From Paraburkholderia sprentiae WSM5005 (GTDB lineage Bacteria > Pseudomonadota > Gammaproteobacteria > Burkholderiales > Burkholderiaceae): a DNA stretch of 64,000 bases. Below are positions 25,656-33,506 of this stretch, piece by piece; within the stretch, counting starts at the first letter, position 1, and each line of letters opens with the position of its first letter. The position numbers were made by a program, and so were the translations under genes. The notes under the pieces were generated by a model, which was not told the DNA's origin, ran no database searches, and worked only from the letters and a program-made list of their open reading frames with translations. Where the stretch lies: the NCBI RefSeq assembly GCF_001865575.2, contig NZ_CP017564.2, positions 1 through 64,000 on the forward strand, given 5' to 3'.

Positions 25656-27080
25656 ATGGCAAATTCGTTTGATTCCCCGGACACTGTGCAGCTGAAAGGC
25701 AAGAGCACGGGTGTGACGCGTCTGTCGCGCAAAGCCAAGTTGCTGATGCTGTTCGGCATCGTGGCTGTCGGTGGATTTCTCCTGTTCTCGATCATGAGCA
25801 TGGACAGCGGCGATAAGCCCGCAGCAACGACCGACGATCCAGATGGGACGGCTGAAAAGAAAGTTCAGTCGGTCGAACCGGCGACGCCGAATCTTCATGG
25901 CATCGGCGACGGACAGGTGGGCGTCATGGCTGCGCAAGCATCGGACGCTTTAGGCGCGGGCGCGCCGTCTATCCCCGTTGGTGGCAACGGCGTAGCGGCA
26001 GTAACGGTGCCCCCAGTAGGCGCAGGCGCGGTGGTGCCGGTGAGTGGCAACGGCGGCGCACGAACACCCGCGGTCCAATTGTCGAACTCGCAAAACGTGG
26101 GTCCGCAAGGGCAGCAATACCAGACGCCAGAGGAAGCAGCGGAGGCGCGAAGAAAGCAGGCTCTGGTGGACGCTCGAAATAAGGCGATCGGCGCCGGTAT
26201 GGAGATGGGTGGCGGCGACGGCGGCCTGGCTTCCCTCGGAGGCGCTGGGATTGGCGGGACCGTTCCTGCTCTCGGCGCGAACAACCAGCTTAACTCCGCC
26301 CTGGCAGCCGCCGCCCAAGCGGCGCAAGCCGCAGCGGCTGGCGGTGGACAGGGTCCGGTGGGTGCGTATGGACAGCCGCAGGATGACCAGAACAAGCAGG
26401 TGCGCAAAGAGTCCTTCCTGAAGGCGAGCCAGTCCTCTCCGGACAACGACGTTCTGAAGGAGCTTGTGAAGCCCGCCTTGTCGCCGTACCAGCTGATGGC
26501 TGGCACGATCATTCCGGGCGCTCTGGAATGCGGGCTCAATTCTGATCTGCCGGGTCAGACGTGCGCGCGGGTGACCGAAAACGTGTTCGATTCGGCGACC
26601 GGCCGGTATTTGCTGATTCCGCAAGGCACGAAGATGCTGGGTACGTATGACAGCCAAGTAGCCTACGGCCAGGAAAGAATTCTCGTCGCATGGAGCCGCC
26701 TTATTTTTCCGGACGGAAGCTCGATCAACATTCAGGGTATGCCCGGCGAGGACAATGCAGGCAACGCTGGATTCGATGCCAACGTGAACAACCACTATGC
26801 GAAGGTCTTCGGAAGCGCCTTGTTGATGGCGGCGTTCTCGGCCGGCATTTCCGTGTCGCAGAAACAGAGCACAGGTGCTTACGGGTCGCTCAGCAACCAG
26901 CAGATAGTCACGCAGTCTGTAGGGCAGCAGCTGGGCCAGACCGGCGCGGCGTATATCCAGAAAGGTATGAATATTCAACCGACGCTGACGGACGCGCCAG
27001 GCTATCGCTTCAAGATCGTGGCGACGAAAGACATCGTGTTCCCCGGTGCCTATGTTCCGCGTCCGGCGACCGTTCACTGA
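25656..27080 (+). CDS. trbI: TrbI/VirB10 channel protein
   Basis: VirB10-type protein bridging both membranes, 474 aa. Cytoplasmic residues 1-25, span near 27-48 (LLMLFGIVAVGGFLLFSIMS), Pro/Gly/Ala-rich periplasmic linker to about 270. The conserved beta-barrel follows (LMAGTIIPGALECGLNSDLP, ILVAWSRLIFPDGSSINIQG) and the ending GYRFKIVATKDIVFPGAY. The start at 25656 directly follows trbG. It is the last gene of the trb operon and is followed by a terminator. Confidence 0.93.
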   Translation: MANSFDSPDTVQLKGKSTGVTRLSRKAKLLMLFGIVAVGGFLLFSIMSMDSGDKPAATTDDPDGTAEKKVQSVEPATPNLHGIGDGQVGVMAAQASDALGAGAPSIPVGGNGVAAVTVPPVGAGAVVPVSGNGGARTPAVQLSNSQNVGPQGQQYQTPEEAAEARRKQALVDARNKAIGAGMEMGGGDGGLASLGGAGIGGTVPALGANNQLNSALAAAAQAAQAAAAGGGQGPVGAYGQPQDDQNKQVRKESFLKASQSSPDNDVLKELVKPALSPYQLMAGTIIPGALECGLNSDLPGQTCARVTENVFDSATGRYLLIPQGTKMLGTYDSQVAYGQERILVAWSRLIFPDGSSINIQGMPGEDNAGNAGFDANVNNHYAKVFGSALLMAAFSAGISVSQKQSTGAYGSLSNQQIVTQSVGQQLGQTGAAYIQKGMNIQPTLTDAPGYRFKIVATKDIVFPGAYVPRPATVH

Positions 27081-27098
27081 AAGGGTACGGTGGGTGTA

Positions 27099-27127
27099 AG
27101 GGGCCGCAGCTGCGGCCCTTTGTTTTT
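27099..27127 (+). terminator. trb operon terminator
   Basis: Perfect palindrome GGGCCGCAGCTGCGGCCC (27101-27118) flanked by AAG/CTT and followed by TTTGTTTTT, 20 bases after the trbI stop. Confidence 0.88.
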
Positions 27128-27139
27128 CCAACGTCAGAA
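27126..27139. promoter_or_regulatory. Motif A copy after trb terminator
   Basis: TTCCAACGTCAGAA (reverse complement of TTCTGACGTTGGAA), starting in the T-run of the trb terminator. The remaining stretch to 27306 holds no clear gene; it includes an ATGTG / CACAT arm pair near 27206-27223 that may be a small operator. Confidence 0.6.
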
Positions 27140-27306
27140 AAATTCGTCCTAGTCCGCTAGAGCTGGCCGGATCGTGCGGTCAAAAAGGGACAGGCGACCC
27201 GAGATATGTGTTTTTTATCACATCCGTGCATCTTTATGATTTGGCAAACCCCTGGTTGTCCAATAAGATACTCATATATTGATGGCTCACATTTCTGATA
27301 CGCGGA

Positions 27307-27972
27307 ATGCAGGACACGGACACTCTCCCTATGAGTACGAAAAAGAGCACGACGGCACGACCATCGCGGCCGAAAAGTGCCGCACGACCCGCGACCGGGG
27401 TAAAGCGCCCACCTACCAAGTCGGCTGCAAAGAGCAGGGCCAGCGCATCGGAGCAGGGTTCCGCAAAGTCGGCGTCGAAGCGCTCGTCGGCGGCTAAGAG
27501 CGTCGAGCGGGCCCGCAAAGCGGAACCAGTCGTCACTGACACGCGCCCTACAGGTGCGCGCGGTGGACGGATCGGCAGACCCAAGACGCGCCTCGAAGAC
27601 CTTGAGGCAGTGCCGACACGCTGTCCCGCGCATATCTATACGTACCTCAAGGGCATTACACCCTTCCTGTATCCCTCGCTGACGGCGATGTTTGAGGACA
27701 TGATTGGGCGGTTCCTCAACGAGCAGCCGTGGGAGCACGGCTTGCACTGGCGTAAGCCGAAAACCGCCATGACTTATGCCAACGGCATGGCGGGGACGAC
27801 CGGCTGGTCGCAGGTGAACATTCAACTGACGCCTGAGTTGAAAGAGCGCGTCACGACGACCGCCGATATGTGCGGCGTGTCTAACGCATGTCTGTGCTAC
27901 ACCGCGATCTTTTGGTGGGTCCAATTTATTTTTCCACCCTCGAAGATGGTGGGTTCAGGCGCGAAGAAGTGA
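27307..27972 (+). CDS. Basic-tailed ribbon-helix-helix-like DNA-binding protein
   Basis: 221 aa (198 if started at the ATG at 27331). Residues about 10-75 are a Lys/Ala/Ser/Arg-rich, histone H1-like tail (SAAKSRASASEQGSAKSASK). Residues 95-150 form an ordered part (RLEDLEAVPTRCPAHIYTYL). A C-terminal ribbon-helix-helix-like segment near 168-205 follows (VNIQLTPELKERVTTTADMC). It sits alone between the trb and partition regions. It could be a nucleoid-type or oriT-binding accessory factor; the domain reading is by eye. Confidence 0.6.
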   Translation: MQDTDTLPMSTKKSTTARPSRPKSAARPATGVKRPPTKSAAKSRASASEQGSAKSASKRSSAAKSVERARKAEPVVTDTRPTGARGGRIGRPKTRLEDLEAVPTRCPAHIYTYLKGITPFLYPSLTAMFEDMIGRFLNEQPWEHGLHWRKPKTAMTYANGMAGTTGWSQVNIQLTPELKERVTTTADMCGVSNACLCYTAIFWWVQFIFPPSKMVGSGAKK

Positions 27973-27980
27973 AGCGTGAC

Positions 27981-28020
27981 GATATAGTTTGGAAAGTGGC
28001 GCGATAGTTAGGAAAGTCGC
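27981..28020 (+). repeat. Two imperfect 20-bp tandem repeats
   Basis: 27981-28000 (GATATAGTTTGGAAAGTGGC) and 28001-28020 (GCGATAGTTAGGAAAGTCGC) agree at 16 of 20 positions and stand directly upstream of the gene at 28055. Spacing of two helical turns would suit two molecules of one DNA-binding protein. Confidence 0.5.
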
Positions 28021-28054
28021 CGCAAACACAGGTGCTTCTGGAGGGGCGGTTAAG

Positions 28055-28396
28055 GTGGCCGATAAGAAGGAGTACATCCAAGTCTTGACGGCATTGGACC
28101 GAATCGGTCCTCTCTCTGCGGCACTGAATCAACTGAGCGAAGTTCAGATGGCCACCGAGGACGCCAAGTTGCGGTCCGCGCTCGAAGCGGTCTGTTCATC
28201 TATAAGAGGGCAAAATCGCGAGTTGTCAGCGAAGTTGCGTCTTATGGATGATTTTTCCTATCTTGGTGTAGCGGAAGGCAGCTTGCACGCCGGGATTGGA
28301 AAAATCGCTGCTTATTGTTCAAAGCAGCGCGATGCGTCCATGCAGCAATGGGAGATTTTGGCTAGGAGAGCCGGTTGGAAGCCGCCGACCAGCTAG
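28055..28396 (+). CDS. Small helical protein, unknown
   Basis: 113 aa from the GTG at 28055, which has an excellent GGAGGGGCGG five bases ahead; an upstream in-frame TTG at 27989 would run through the tandem repeats. The product is helical and charged (EDAKLRSALEAVCSSIRGQN), ending in ILARRAGWKPPTS. I do not recognise it. It lies between the basic RHH protein and the partition genes, and terminates at the hairpin at 28518. Confidence 0.55.
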   Translation: MADKKEYIQVLTALDRIGPLSAALNQLSEVQMATEDAKLRSALEAVCSSIRGQNRELSAKLRLMDDFSYLGVAEGSLHAGIGKIAAYCSKQRDASMQQWEILARRAGWKPPTS

Positions 28397-28498
28397 GGAA
28401 TTCCAGACTTTCGCGCGAAATGTTCGCGACTTTATTGTCACAGCAAAGAAGTCGTGGGAAGCGAGCCATCCCCATTTTCGCAGGGGCCGATTGCTTCT

Positions 28499-28512
28499 TT
28501 CCTACGTCAGAA
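28499..28512. promoter_or_regulatory. Motif A copy, variant
   Basis: TTCCTACGTCAGAA, one base different from the common form, five bases ahead of the terminator stem at 28518. Confidence 0.5.
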
Positions 28513-28517
28513 AAAGG

Positions 28518-28539
28518 GCCGCGCGTGCGGCTTTTTTTT
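28518..28539 (+). terminator. Rho-independent terminator
   Basis: Stem GCCGC / GCGGC with loop GCGT followed by eight T, about 120 bases after the gene ending at 28396. It separates that gene from the partition operon promoter. Confidence 0.85.
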
Positions 28540-28581
28540 GGCCGAGCACTAATATAAATAATTCATCGCTTGCATATGCGT

Positions 28582-28597
28582 TGATACATTGATATCA
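28582..28597. promoter_or_regulatory. Motif B (full match) ahead of tandem-RHH gene
   Basis: TGATACATTGATATCA matches TGAT-N8-ATCA exactly, 27 bases before the start of the tandem ribbon-helix-helix gene. TATAGA at 28609 may be the -10. If that protein binds motif B, this is an autoregulatory site for the RHH-parA-parB operon. Confidence 0.6.
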
Positions 28598-28623
28598 TTG
28601 TTGCACGCTATAGAGGGGTAGAA

Positions 28624-29004
28624 ATGACCGATGCAAAAGAGCAGAAACAACCCGTTCTGATCAGGCTCCCTCTCCCGATCCAGGACTGGCTGTTTTCCGA
28701 AGCGGTCGAGGTGGCGAAGGTTCAACGAGTGCGGATCTCGGTGCCGTCAGTTATTGTCGCGAAGCTCATGGAGCCTTGCGGTGAGGACCAAATCGGGCAA
28801 GACGAAGAGCCAGTACCGGATTCCGGCGCTGAGAAGAAGTCAGTGTTGGTCCGACTTCCGATGTCGCTGTACGAGAGGCTTTTCTCCGACTCAGTCGCAC
28901 TCGCCGAGTCGCGGCGAGTGCGAATGTCCGTACCGTCGCTCGTTGTTGAGAAACTGAGTCGCCTGCACCGGCAGGCACAACGGAAACAATCGGTTAGCCC
29001 GTAA
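28624..29004 (+). CDS. Tandem ribbon-helix-helix protein, candidate operon repressor
   Basis: 126 aa made of two copies of the same 40-residue unit. Residues 10-50 read VLIRLPLPIQDWLFSEAVEV then RVRISVPSVIVAKL; residues 72-114 read VLVRLPMSLYERLFSDSVAL then RVRMSVPSLVVEKL. An acidic linker joins them. Each copy has the strand-helix-helix pattern of RHH DNA-binding proteins, so one chain could act as a pseudo-dimer like TraY. It precedes parA by 36 bases, the place of ParG/Omega-type regulators. It is a candidate for the protein that reads motif B. Confidence 0.65.
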   Translation: MTDAKEQKQPVLIRLPLPIQDWLFSEAVEVAKVQRVRISVPSVIVAKLMEPCGEDQIGQDEEPVPDSGAEKKSVLVRLPMSLYERLFSDSVALAESRRVRMSVPSLVVEKLSRLHRQAQRKQSVSP

Positions 29005-29040
29005 CTACGGGCGAGCCTGACTAGATCGGGAAAGAGCCAA

Positions 29041-29790
29041 ATGCCGACGAAAATCATCACGGTGACGAACCAGAAGGGTGGCGTTGGGAAGACGACTTTG
29101 ACGTGCCACCTTGCATTCGCTGCTGCGGAGTCTGGTGCGAAGGTGCTTGTGGTTGATTTCTGCGGACAGGGCAACTCGTCGCAATTTCTGACGCAAAACC
29201 TGCGGATCAACAAAGACCGAGGCGGGGCAGAGTTGCTGTTTGAGGGCGGCGACTTGAGGTACACGGACACACCGATGGAGAACCTGAAGGTGCTCCACGG
29301 CCATCTGCATCTCGAAGAACTTGATGCGCAAAAGGAAGCGTTGGTGCAACACGCCATCAAGATCCGGAGCCGCATCCGGTCCTTGCCATTCGATTATGTG
29401 ATCTTCGACACTCCACCAGCGCTCGGGCCGCGTATCGCGAGTCCGCTGATCTGGTCGGACACGGCTTTGCTGACGGTACAGCCGTTGCTGTCGGCTATTA
29501 CCGGCCTAGATGACACCTTCGACACGATTCGCGGGGTGCAGCGCGTGAACAAGGCGCTTAACGTGCAGATGGTGGTCAACCTCTTCACGAAGTCATCGAA
29601 AACGCAGCGCGAGTTTCGGGAGAAGTTGAAGCAGAAATTTGGCCGGACCATCGTTGAGGAATTCTCGCTTCGCACACCGGTGTCCGACGCTCTGCAAAAC
29701 TACCGTCCTGTCTGGAGCCATGCGCGCGACAAGAAGCTTGGCGCGCACTGGAAGGACTTCGCCAACCGTGTTTTGGATGTGACCGTTTAA
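29041..29790 (+). CDS. parA: ParA partition ATPase
   Basis: Walker-type ParA/Soj ATPase, 249 aa, without an N-terminal HTH (short type). Deviant Walker A KGGVGKTT at residues 12-19, A' motif VLVVDFCGQGNSS near 33, Walker B DYVIFDTPP near 117. It moves plasmid copies apart with ParB. It is directly followed by parB (11 bases). Confidence 0.95.
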   Translation: MPTKIITVTNQKGGVGKTTLTCHLAFAAAESGAKVLVVDFCGQGNSSQFLTQNLRINKDRGGAELLFEGGDLRYTDTPMENLKVLHGHLHLEELDAQKEALVQHAIKIRSRIRSLPFDYVIFDTPPALGPRIASPLIWSDTALLTVQPLLSAITGLDDTFDTIRGVQRVNKALNVQMVVNLFTKSSKTQREFREKLKQKFGRTIVEEFSLRTPVSDALQNYRPVWSHARDKKLGAHWKDFANRVLDVTV

Positions 29791-29801
29791 GGGATTAATT
29801 G

Positions 29802-30914
29802 ATGGGTACGCTCGATTTTTTGAACAGCTTGGAAGCGCCGACGGCACAGGTCATCAGCATTGACATTGACCAGATTGAGCCGGACGAAAAGCAGCCTCGT
29901 AAGCGGTTTCACCCTGTCGACGGCAACATTGACGAAGAGGCGCAGACGGCTCTTGAAGAGTTGGCTGACGACATCGCTGCGGTCGGACTAACGCAACCAA
30001 TCATCGTCCGCGAACTGGACGACGGCCGGTACAACATCATTGCCGGCGAGCGTCGTTGGCGCGCGTTTCGGTTGAACCGCGACCGCGGATTACCGGACTC
30101 GCAAGAGATTCCGGCGATTGTCCGACAGGACCTGACCGGCTCAAAGCTGCGCCTCGTGCAGCTTTCGGAAAATCTCCAGCGCGATAATCTCACTGACTTG
30201 GAAATCGCCCTGCATCTGCGCGAGACGCTCGAAGAGTATCCCGACCTTCAAAAGCAGGAACTCGCCAAGGTGATGAACAAAAGTAGTCAGTTCGTCTCGC
30301 GCGTGCTCGCGCTGCTTGATCCGAAGTGGTCCGATGTCGTGGACTCTGGAATGATTACCTACGCGTCGTTGCTCGAACAGTTCCGGCCGCTTCCTCCCGA
30401 AGTACAAGAGCAGTTGAAGGAAAAGGCTCGTGCAGAGGGTCGTCCGCTCACATCGGGCGACATCAGAACGGCCAAAGAGACAGCGAAGGGGCAGCTGAAA
30501 GCGCCGCCGAAGCCGACTGGCCCGGTGGGAGTGAATGCCGAGTTGGCGGCGAAGGTGGAAGAGTTGATCGCGCAGCAGGCGCCTGAGAACGAAACCTATC
30601 GCCCGAGCGCTGCGGCCAAAGCTGCGGCCCCTTCGCGCGACCGCATCAAAGACACGGGCGGTGAGGCAGTTATCCCGGCTGGCACGGGCGTGCTGAGTGC
30701 CGTTGCACAACAGAAGCGGGAAGCACGGCTGACGCTTCAGCAGCTCGCGACCATGCTGAACAACGGCGCACTTTCGGACCTTTCGCACACGGTTGCTCTC
30801 TCGCTGCCCGTCGAGGAAATGAAACACTCGATCACCGCACTCGGAGGCACGCTGCCGGAAGACGATAGCCAATTGCCTACGGTCCTGGCTGCGACCATCA
30901 ACAAACTAGCGTGA
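29802..30914 (+). CDS. parB: ParB centromere-binding protein
   Basis: ParB/Spo0J family, 370 aa from the ATG at 29802 (AAGGGA upstream; an in-frame TTG lies at 29799). The NTPase/clamp domain has IIAGERRWRAFR near residue 78 and LSENLQRDNLTDLEIA near 115. HTH region near 150-180 (KVMNKSSQFVSRVLALLDPK), then an Ala/Pro-rich linker and C-terminal dimer domain. Its parS is not annotated; the palindromic motif A elements (centre ACGT, 14-16 bases) have the right size and shape and are proposed in the findings. Confidence 0.93.
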   Translation: MGTLDFLNSLEAPTAQVISIDIDQIEPDEKQPRKRFHPVDGNIDEEAQTALEELADDIAAVGLTQPIIVRELDDGRYNIIAGERRWRAFRLNRDRGLPDSQEIPAIVRQDLTGSKLRLVQLSENLQRDNLTDLEIALHLRETLEEYPDLQKQELAKVMNKSSQFVSRVLALLDPKWSDVVDSGMITYASLLEQFRPLPPEVQEQLKEKARAEGRPLTSGDIRTAKETAKGQLKAPPKPTGPVGVNAELAAKVEELIAQQAPENETYRPSAAAKAAAPSRDRIKDTGGEAVIPAGTGVLSAVAQQKREARLTLQQLATMLNNGALSDLSHTVALSLPVEEMKHSITALGGTLPEDDSQLPTVLAATINKLA

Positions 30915-30918
30915 TCTT

Positions 30919-30943
30919 AAAGCGGGCCGAAGAGGCCCGCTTT
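30919..30943 (+). terminator. par operon terminator
   Basis: Stem AAAGCGGGCC / GGCCCGCTTT with a five-base loop, five bases after the parB stop. The right arm supplies the T-run. Confidence 0.88.
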
Positions 30944-30978
30944 ATATTGCCGAAGTGATTTAAAAAAAGGATTCTGTT

Positions 30979-32271
30979 TTGCGTATTAGCTGGGGCAAAA
31001 ACGTCGTCAATGGGGCCGATGTCGTATGGGAACCTGGCCGCATTGCGAATCCGCATATCGGGGTCTTTGCAGACAGCGGTATGGGTAAAACCACCATGCT
31101 TCGACGGATCGTCAGCGCAATGACGGCGACCGGTCATCCGCGCGTGCGCTTTCATGTCTTCGACGGGCACGGCGATGTCGATATCGAGGGCGCCTCTTCG
31201 GTCACGTTTCATGAGTCCTCGGATTTCGGTTTCAATCCTCTGGAACTGAGTGCCGATCCGGAATTCGGCGGTGTTCGCAAGCGGATTCAATCGCTCATCA
31301 TGGCTCTCAATCAGACATCGGTTCGGCTCGGACCACGGCAGGAGCGCGCTCTGACGCGGCTGCTCGTGGCACTCTACCGGCGCGAAGGGTTCCTGATGGA
31401 TGACTACACGACGTGGGCGGCGGACCCGGCGAACGGGAAGCGATATCCCACGTTGCAAGATGCAATTGAATACGGCCGGGAGCGCATCAAGATCGTCGCG
31501 ACGGGATCGAGCCAGCGGGCGGTGAGTGCGCTGCAAGACGTATTCAAGGCTGCAAAGCAGATACGGATCAAGGAAGCAGCGTTGTCGCGCCCAGGCGCAG
31601 ACGACGAAGTGTTGGCGAAGCTGGAAAAAGAACTGGAGTCGGCTCGCGCTCGCGCGATCGACTCCTTCACCGAAGCGGTTTCGACTGCGCACACTGGCGA
31701 CGAGTTCGAGGACGCGCTCGACGCGGACGGGCAAAAGGAAACGTTGGAATCCGTCATCGATCGATTAGAGAACCTCTACCAGATCGGGATCTATCGCAGC
31801 ACCCCGCCGCCGTTGGATACTCGCGCTCGCGTGTGGCGTTACATCATCAAGTCGCTCAGCCGCGACGAGAAGAAGCTGTTCACGCTGACGCGACTTGAAA
31901 CTATCTTCACCCGAGCAATCGCACGGGGGATCAACAGTGAGCTGATGGACATCTGTGTGCTAGACGAGGCCCATTGGTTCGTGGACGGCTCAGACGATTC
32001 AGTCATCAATCGGATGGTGCGCGAAGGGCGAAAATTTGGCATTTGTATGATTTTTGCCACTCAAGCTCCGTCGGATTTTGCCGATATCTTAATGGGCAAT
32101 CTCGGCACGAAATTGCTATTGGGTCTCGATCACACCAACAGTTCATACGTTGTTCGCAAGTTGGGGTTCAGCGAGGCAAAGCTGAAGTCCATCATTCCGC
32201 ATCGTCGGGTGCTCGTCCAAATGAAGGGAATTGGCGAGCTGGGAGCCGACGCAACGCTTGTCAGCGTGTAA
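30979..32271 (+). CDS. HerA/VirB4-like P-loop ATPase
   Basis: 430 aa AAA-type ATPase of the HerA/FtsK/VirB4 group, which pump DNA or protein through rings. P-loop GVFADSGMGKTT near residues 28-39, then FHVFDGHGDVDI (a HerA-like aspartate strand), Walker B ICVLDEAHWFV near 316. A sensor-like region reads MVREGRKFGICMIFATQAPS. No membrane span. A charged helical insert lies at 200-240. It follows parB with its own start (AAAAAAGG ahead). No NurA nuclease is adjacent. The role on the plasmid is unknown; transfer or DNA repair are possible. Confidence 0.75.
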   Translation: MRISWGKNVVNGADVVWEPGRIANPHIGVFADSGMGKTTMLRRIVSAMTATGHPRVRFHVFDGHGDVDIEGASSVTFHESSDFGFNPLELSADPEFGGVRKRIQSLIMALNQTSVRLGPRQERALTRLLVALYRREGFLMDDYTTWAADPANGKRYPTLQDAIEYGRERIKIVATGSSQRAVSALQDVFKAAKQIRIKEAALSRPGADDEVLAKLEKELESARARAIDSFTEAVSTAHTGDEFEDALDADGQKETLESVIDRLENLYQIGIYRSTPPPLDTRARVWRYIIKSLSRDEKKLFTLTRLETIFTRAIARGINSELMDICVLDEAHWFVDGSDDSVINRMVREGRKFGICMIFATQAPSDFADILMGNLGTKLLLGLDHTNSSYVVRKLGFSEAKLKSIIPHRRVLVQMKGIGELGADATLVSV

Positions 32272-32423
32272 CTCCAAGTCGACACCAAATATATTTATTT
32301 GCCATAGTTGTTACAAAAGATGTCTGATGTAACGAGTGGTATCAGGGCGTCGCCTCTGCGGTTTGAATGATTCATGTGGGTTCGTATTGCAATCGTTTGC
32401 TGCTGTAGGGCAACGTCGCACGC

Positions 32424-32437
32424 TTCCAACGTCAGAA
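32424..32437. promoter_or_regulatory. Motif A copy
   Basis: TTCCAACGTCAGAA in the 296-base gap between the HerA-like gene and the next small gene. The same gap holds an inverted repeat AGTAAA / TTTACT (32469-32493). No gene or terminator was recognised in it. Confidence 0.6.
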
Positions 32438-32567
32438 GTAGCGTGCGGCCAGGTGGGGGGAGTCGGCGAGTAAATAGCGACAACTCTTTACTTACTGCAA
32501 AGTTCGCGTATCATGTCGCTCAAGGGTGACGTGTGGATAGACCAGTTCTGCTCATTGGGGGTTTGTG

Positions 32568-32840
32568 ATGTTTAAGGCTTCGTCGTCGTCGTTCGTGGTT
32601 ATGGATTCCGCTGTCTTCGCTGAAGAAGGTCACTATGTGCCGCCCGCCGACAAGGTGGTCGCATCGGAAGTGTTGGCACAAGTCTTCGCGGACAATCCGT
32701 TGCCCTTTCCGACGAACGCTGATGGGTCGGCGGATATGGCGACTTATATGCAGTGGTTGAGCGCGACGTGGGACGCCGGAATGGCCGCGTTTGACCGGAT
32801 GTCGGAGATTCACGCGCCGCAAGGCACTGCCACGGCGTAA
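32568..32840 (+). CDS. Small acidic protein, unknown
   Basis: 90 aa from the ATG at 32568 (a GTG sits just before it). No membrane segment or recognised domain; the middle has VASEVLAQVFADNPLPFPTN and a run of acidic residues. It precedes the KorA-like regulator. Codon pattern and GGGG-rich ribosome-binding region support it being real. Confidence 0.5.
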   Translation: MFKASSSSFVVMDSAVFAEEGHYVPPADKVVASEVLAQVFADNPLPFPTNADGSADMATYMQWLSATWDAGMAAFDRMSEIHAPQGTATA

Positions 32841-32859
32841 AGAGTTGGTATATAGTTCC

Positions 32860-32870
32860 GTGTAGTACAC
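32860..32870. promoter_or_regulatory. Palindromic site before KorA-like gene
   Basis: GTGTAGTACAC (perfect 5-1-5 palindrome) nested in a wider CCGTG ... CACGG pair (32858-32877). It lies 15 bases before the start codon and just after TATAGT at 32851, a good place for an autoregulatory operator of the KorA-like protein. It differs from motifs A and B. Confidence 0.45.
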
Positions 32871-32885
32871 ATTCACGGATACAGT

Positions 32886-33407
32886 ATGACCGAGCAGGAT
32901 TTCACGGACCTCGTCCGGGATACGAAGCTGACCCAAGCGAACCGCGACGCGGCTCGTTTGGTCCTGGTGGACAACATGAAGCCGGTAGACGCGGCTGCTC
33001 AGTCCGGTATCTCGAAGCAGCGTCTCAGTCAGATTCTCACTGTCGTCCGCACGGCTGAAGAGAAGCGCAACGAATCGCAGCGCGCCGGAGCATCCGCCAT
33101 CTCCGATTCGGTCGCCGCTGTCGACGCAAGCTACGCAGTGGCGGTCAAGTCCGCGCGTGACCTGTACGGCGACGATACCCTCATCCAGACGCCCAATCCC
33201 AACGGTCGCGCAGTCGGCGAGATTGTCGGCCGTACCGATTTTCACGCCGTGCAATCGGTGGGCCGCAGTGCTGTAGTCATTCACGACCTCGCCAAACTGG
33301 ACCGCGCGCCGGCAATCGGTCGCATTGTCGCGATCGACTACTCGCGAGGCATAGGTGTTGTGTCAGACCGGACCAAAGAGCAGGACCGCAGCGGCGTCAC
33401 CCGTTGA
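32886..33407 (+). CDS. KorA/TrfB-like HTH protein fused to a KfrB domain
   Basis: 173 aa in two parts. Residues 1-62 resemble KorA/TrfB of IncP plasmids (MTEQDFTDLVRDTKLTQANR; helix-turn-helix near 33-55, VDAAAQSGISKQRLSQIL). Residues 107-165 are a KfrB-type domain (GRAVGEIVGRTDFHAVQSVG, VVIHDLAKLDR, IDYSRGIGVV). KorA proteins normally have a dimer domain instead. It probably represses plasmid maintenance or transfer promoters. The fusion to KfrB is shared in kind with five other large proteins downstream. Confidence 0.75.
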   Translation: MTEQDFTDLVRDTKLTQANRDAARLVLVDNMKPVDAAAQSGISKQRLSQILTVVRTAEEKRNESQRAGASAISDSVAAVDASYAVAVKSARDLYGDDTLIQTPNPNGRAVGEIVGRTDFHAVQSVGRSAVVIHDLAKLDRAPAIGRIVAIDYSRGIGVVSDRTKEQDRSGVTR

Positions 33408-33474
33408 TTGAGCGGAGCGACATTTCCGGCTGGTCAATGAAGCGCCGCTAAAACCCGGATTTATTGATGCAATG

Positions 33475-33490
33475 TGATTTAATATAATCA
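33475..33490. promoter_or_regulatory. Motif B (full match) over a promoter
   Basis: TGATTTAATATAATCA, flanked by G and C to give GTGATT / AATCAC arms. It contains TATAAT (33483-33488), a consensus -10, so occupancy would silence transcription of the gene at 33507. AAGGAG follows at 33493. Confidence 0.65.
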
Positions 33491-33506
33491 CTAAGGAGCG
33501 AGTACG

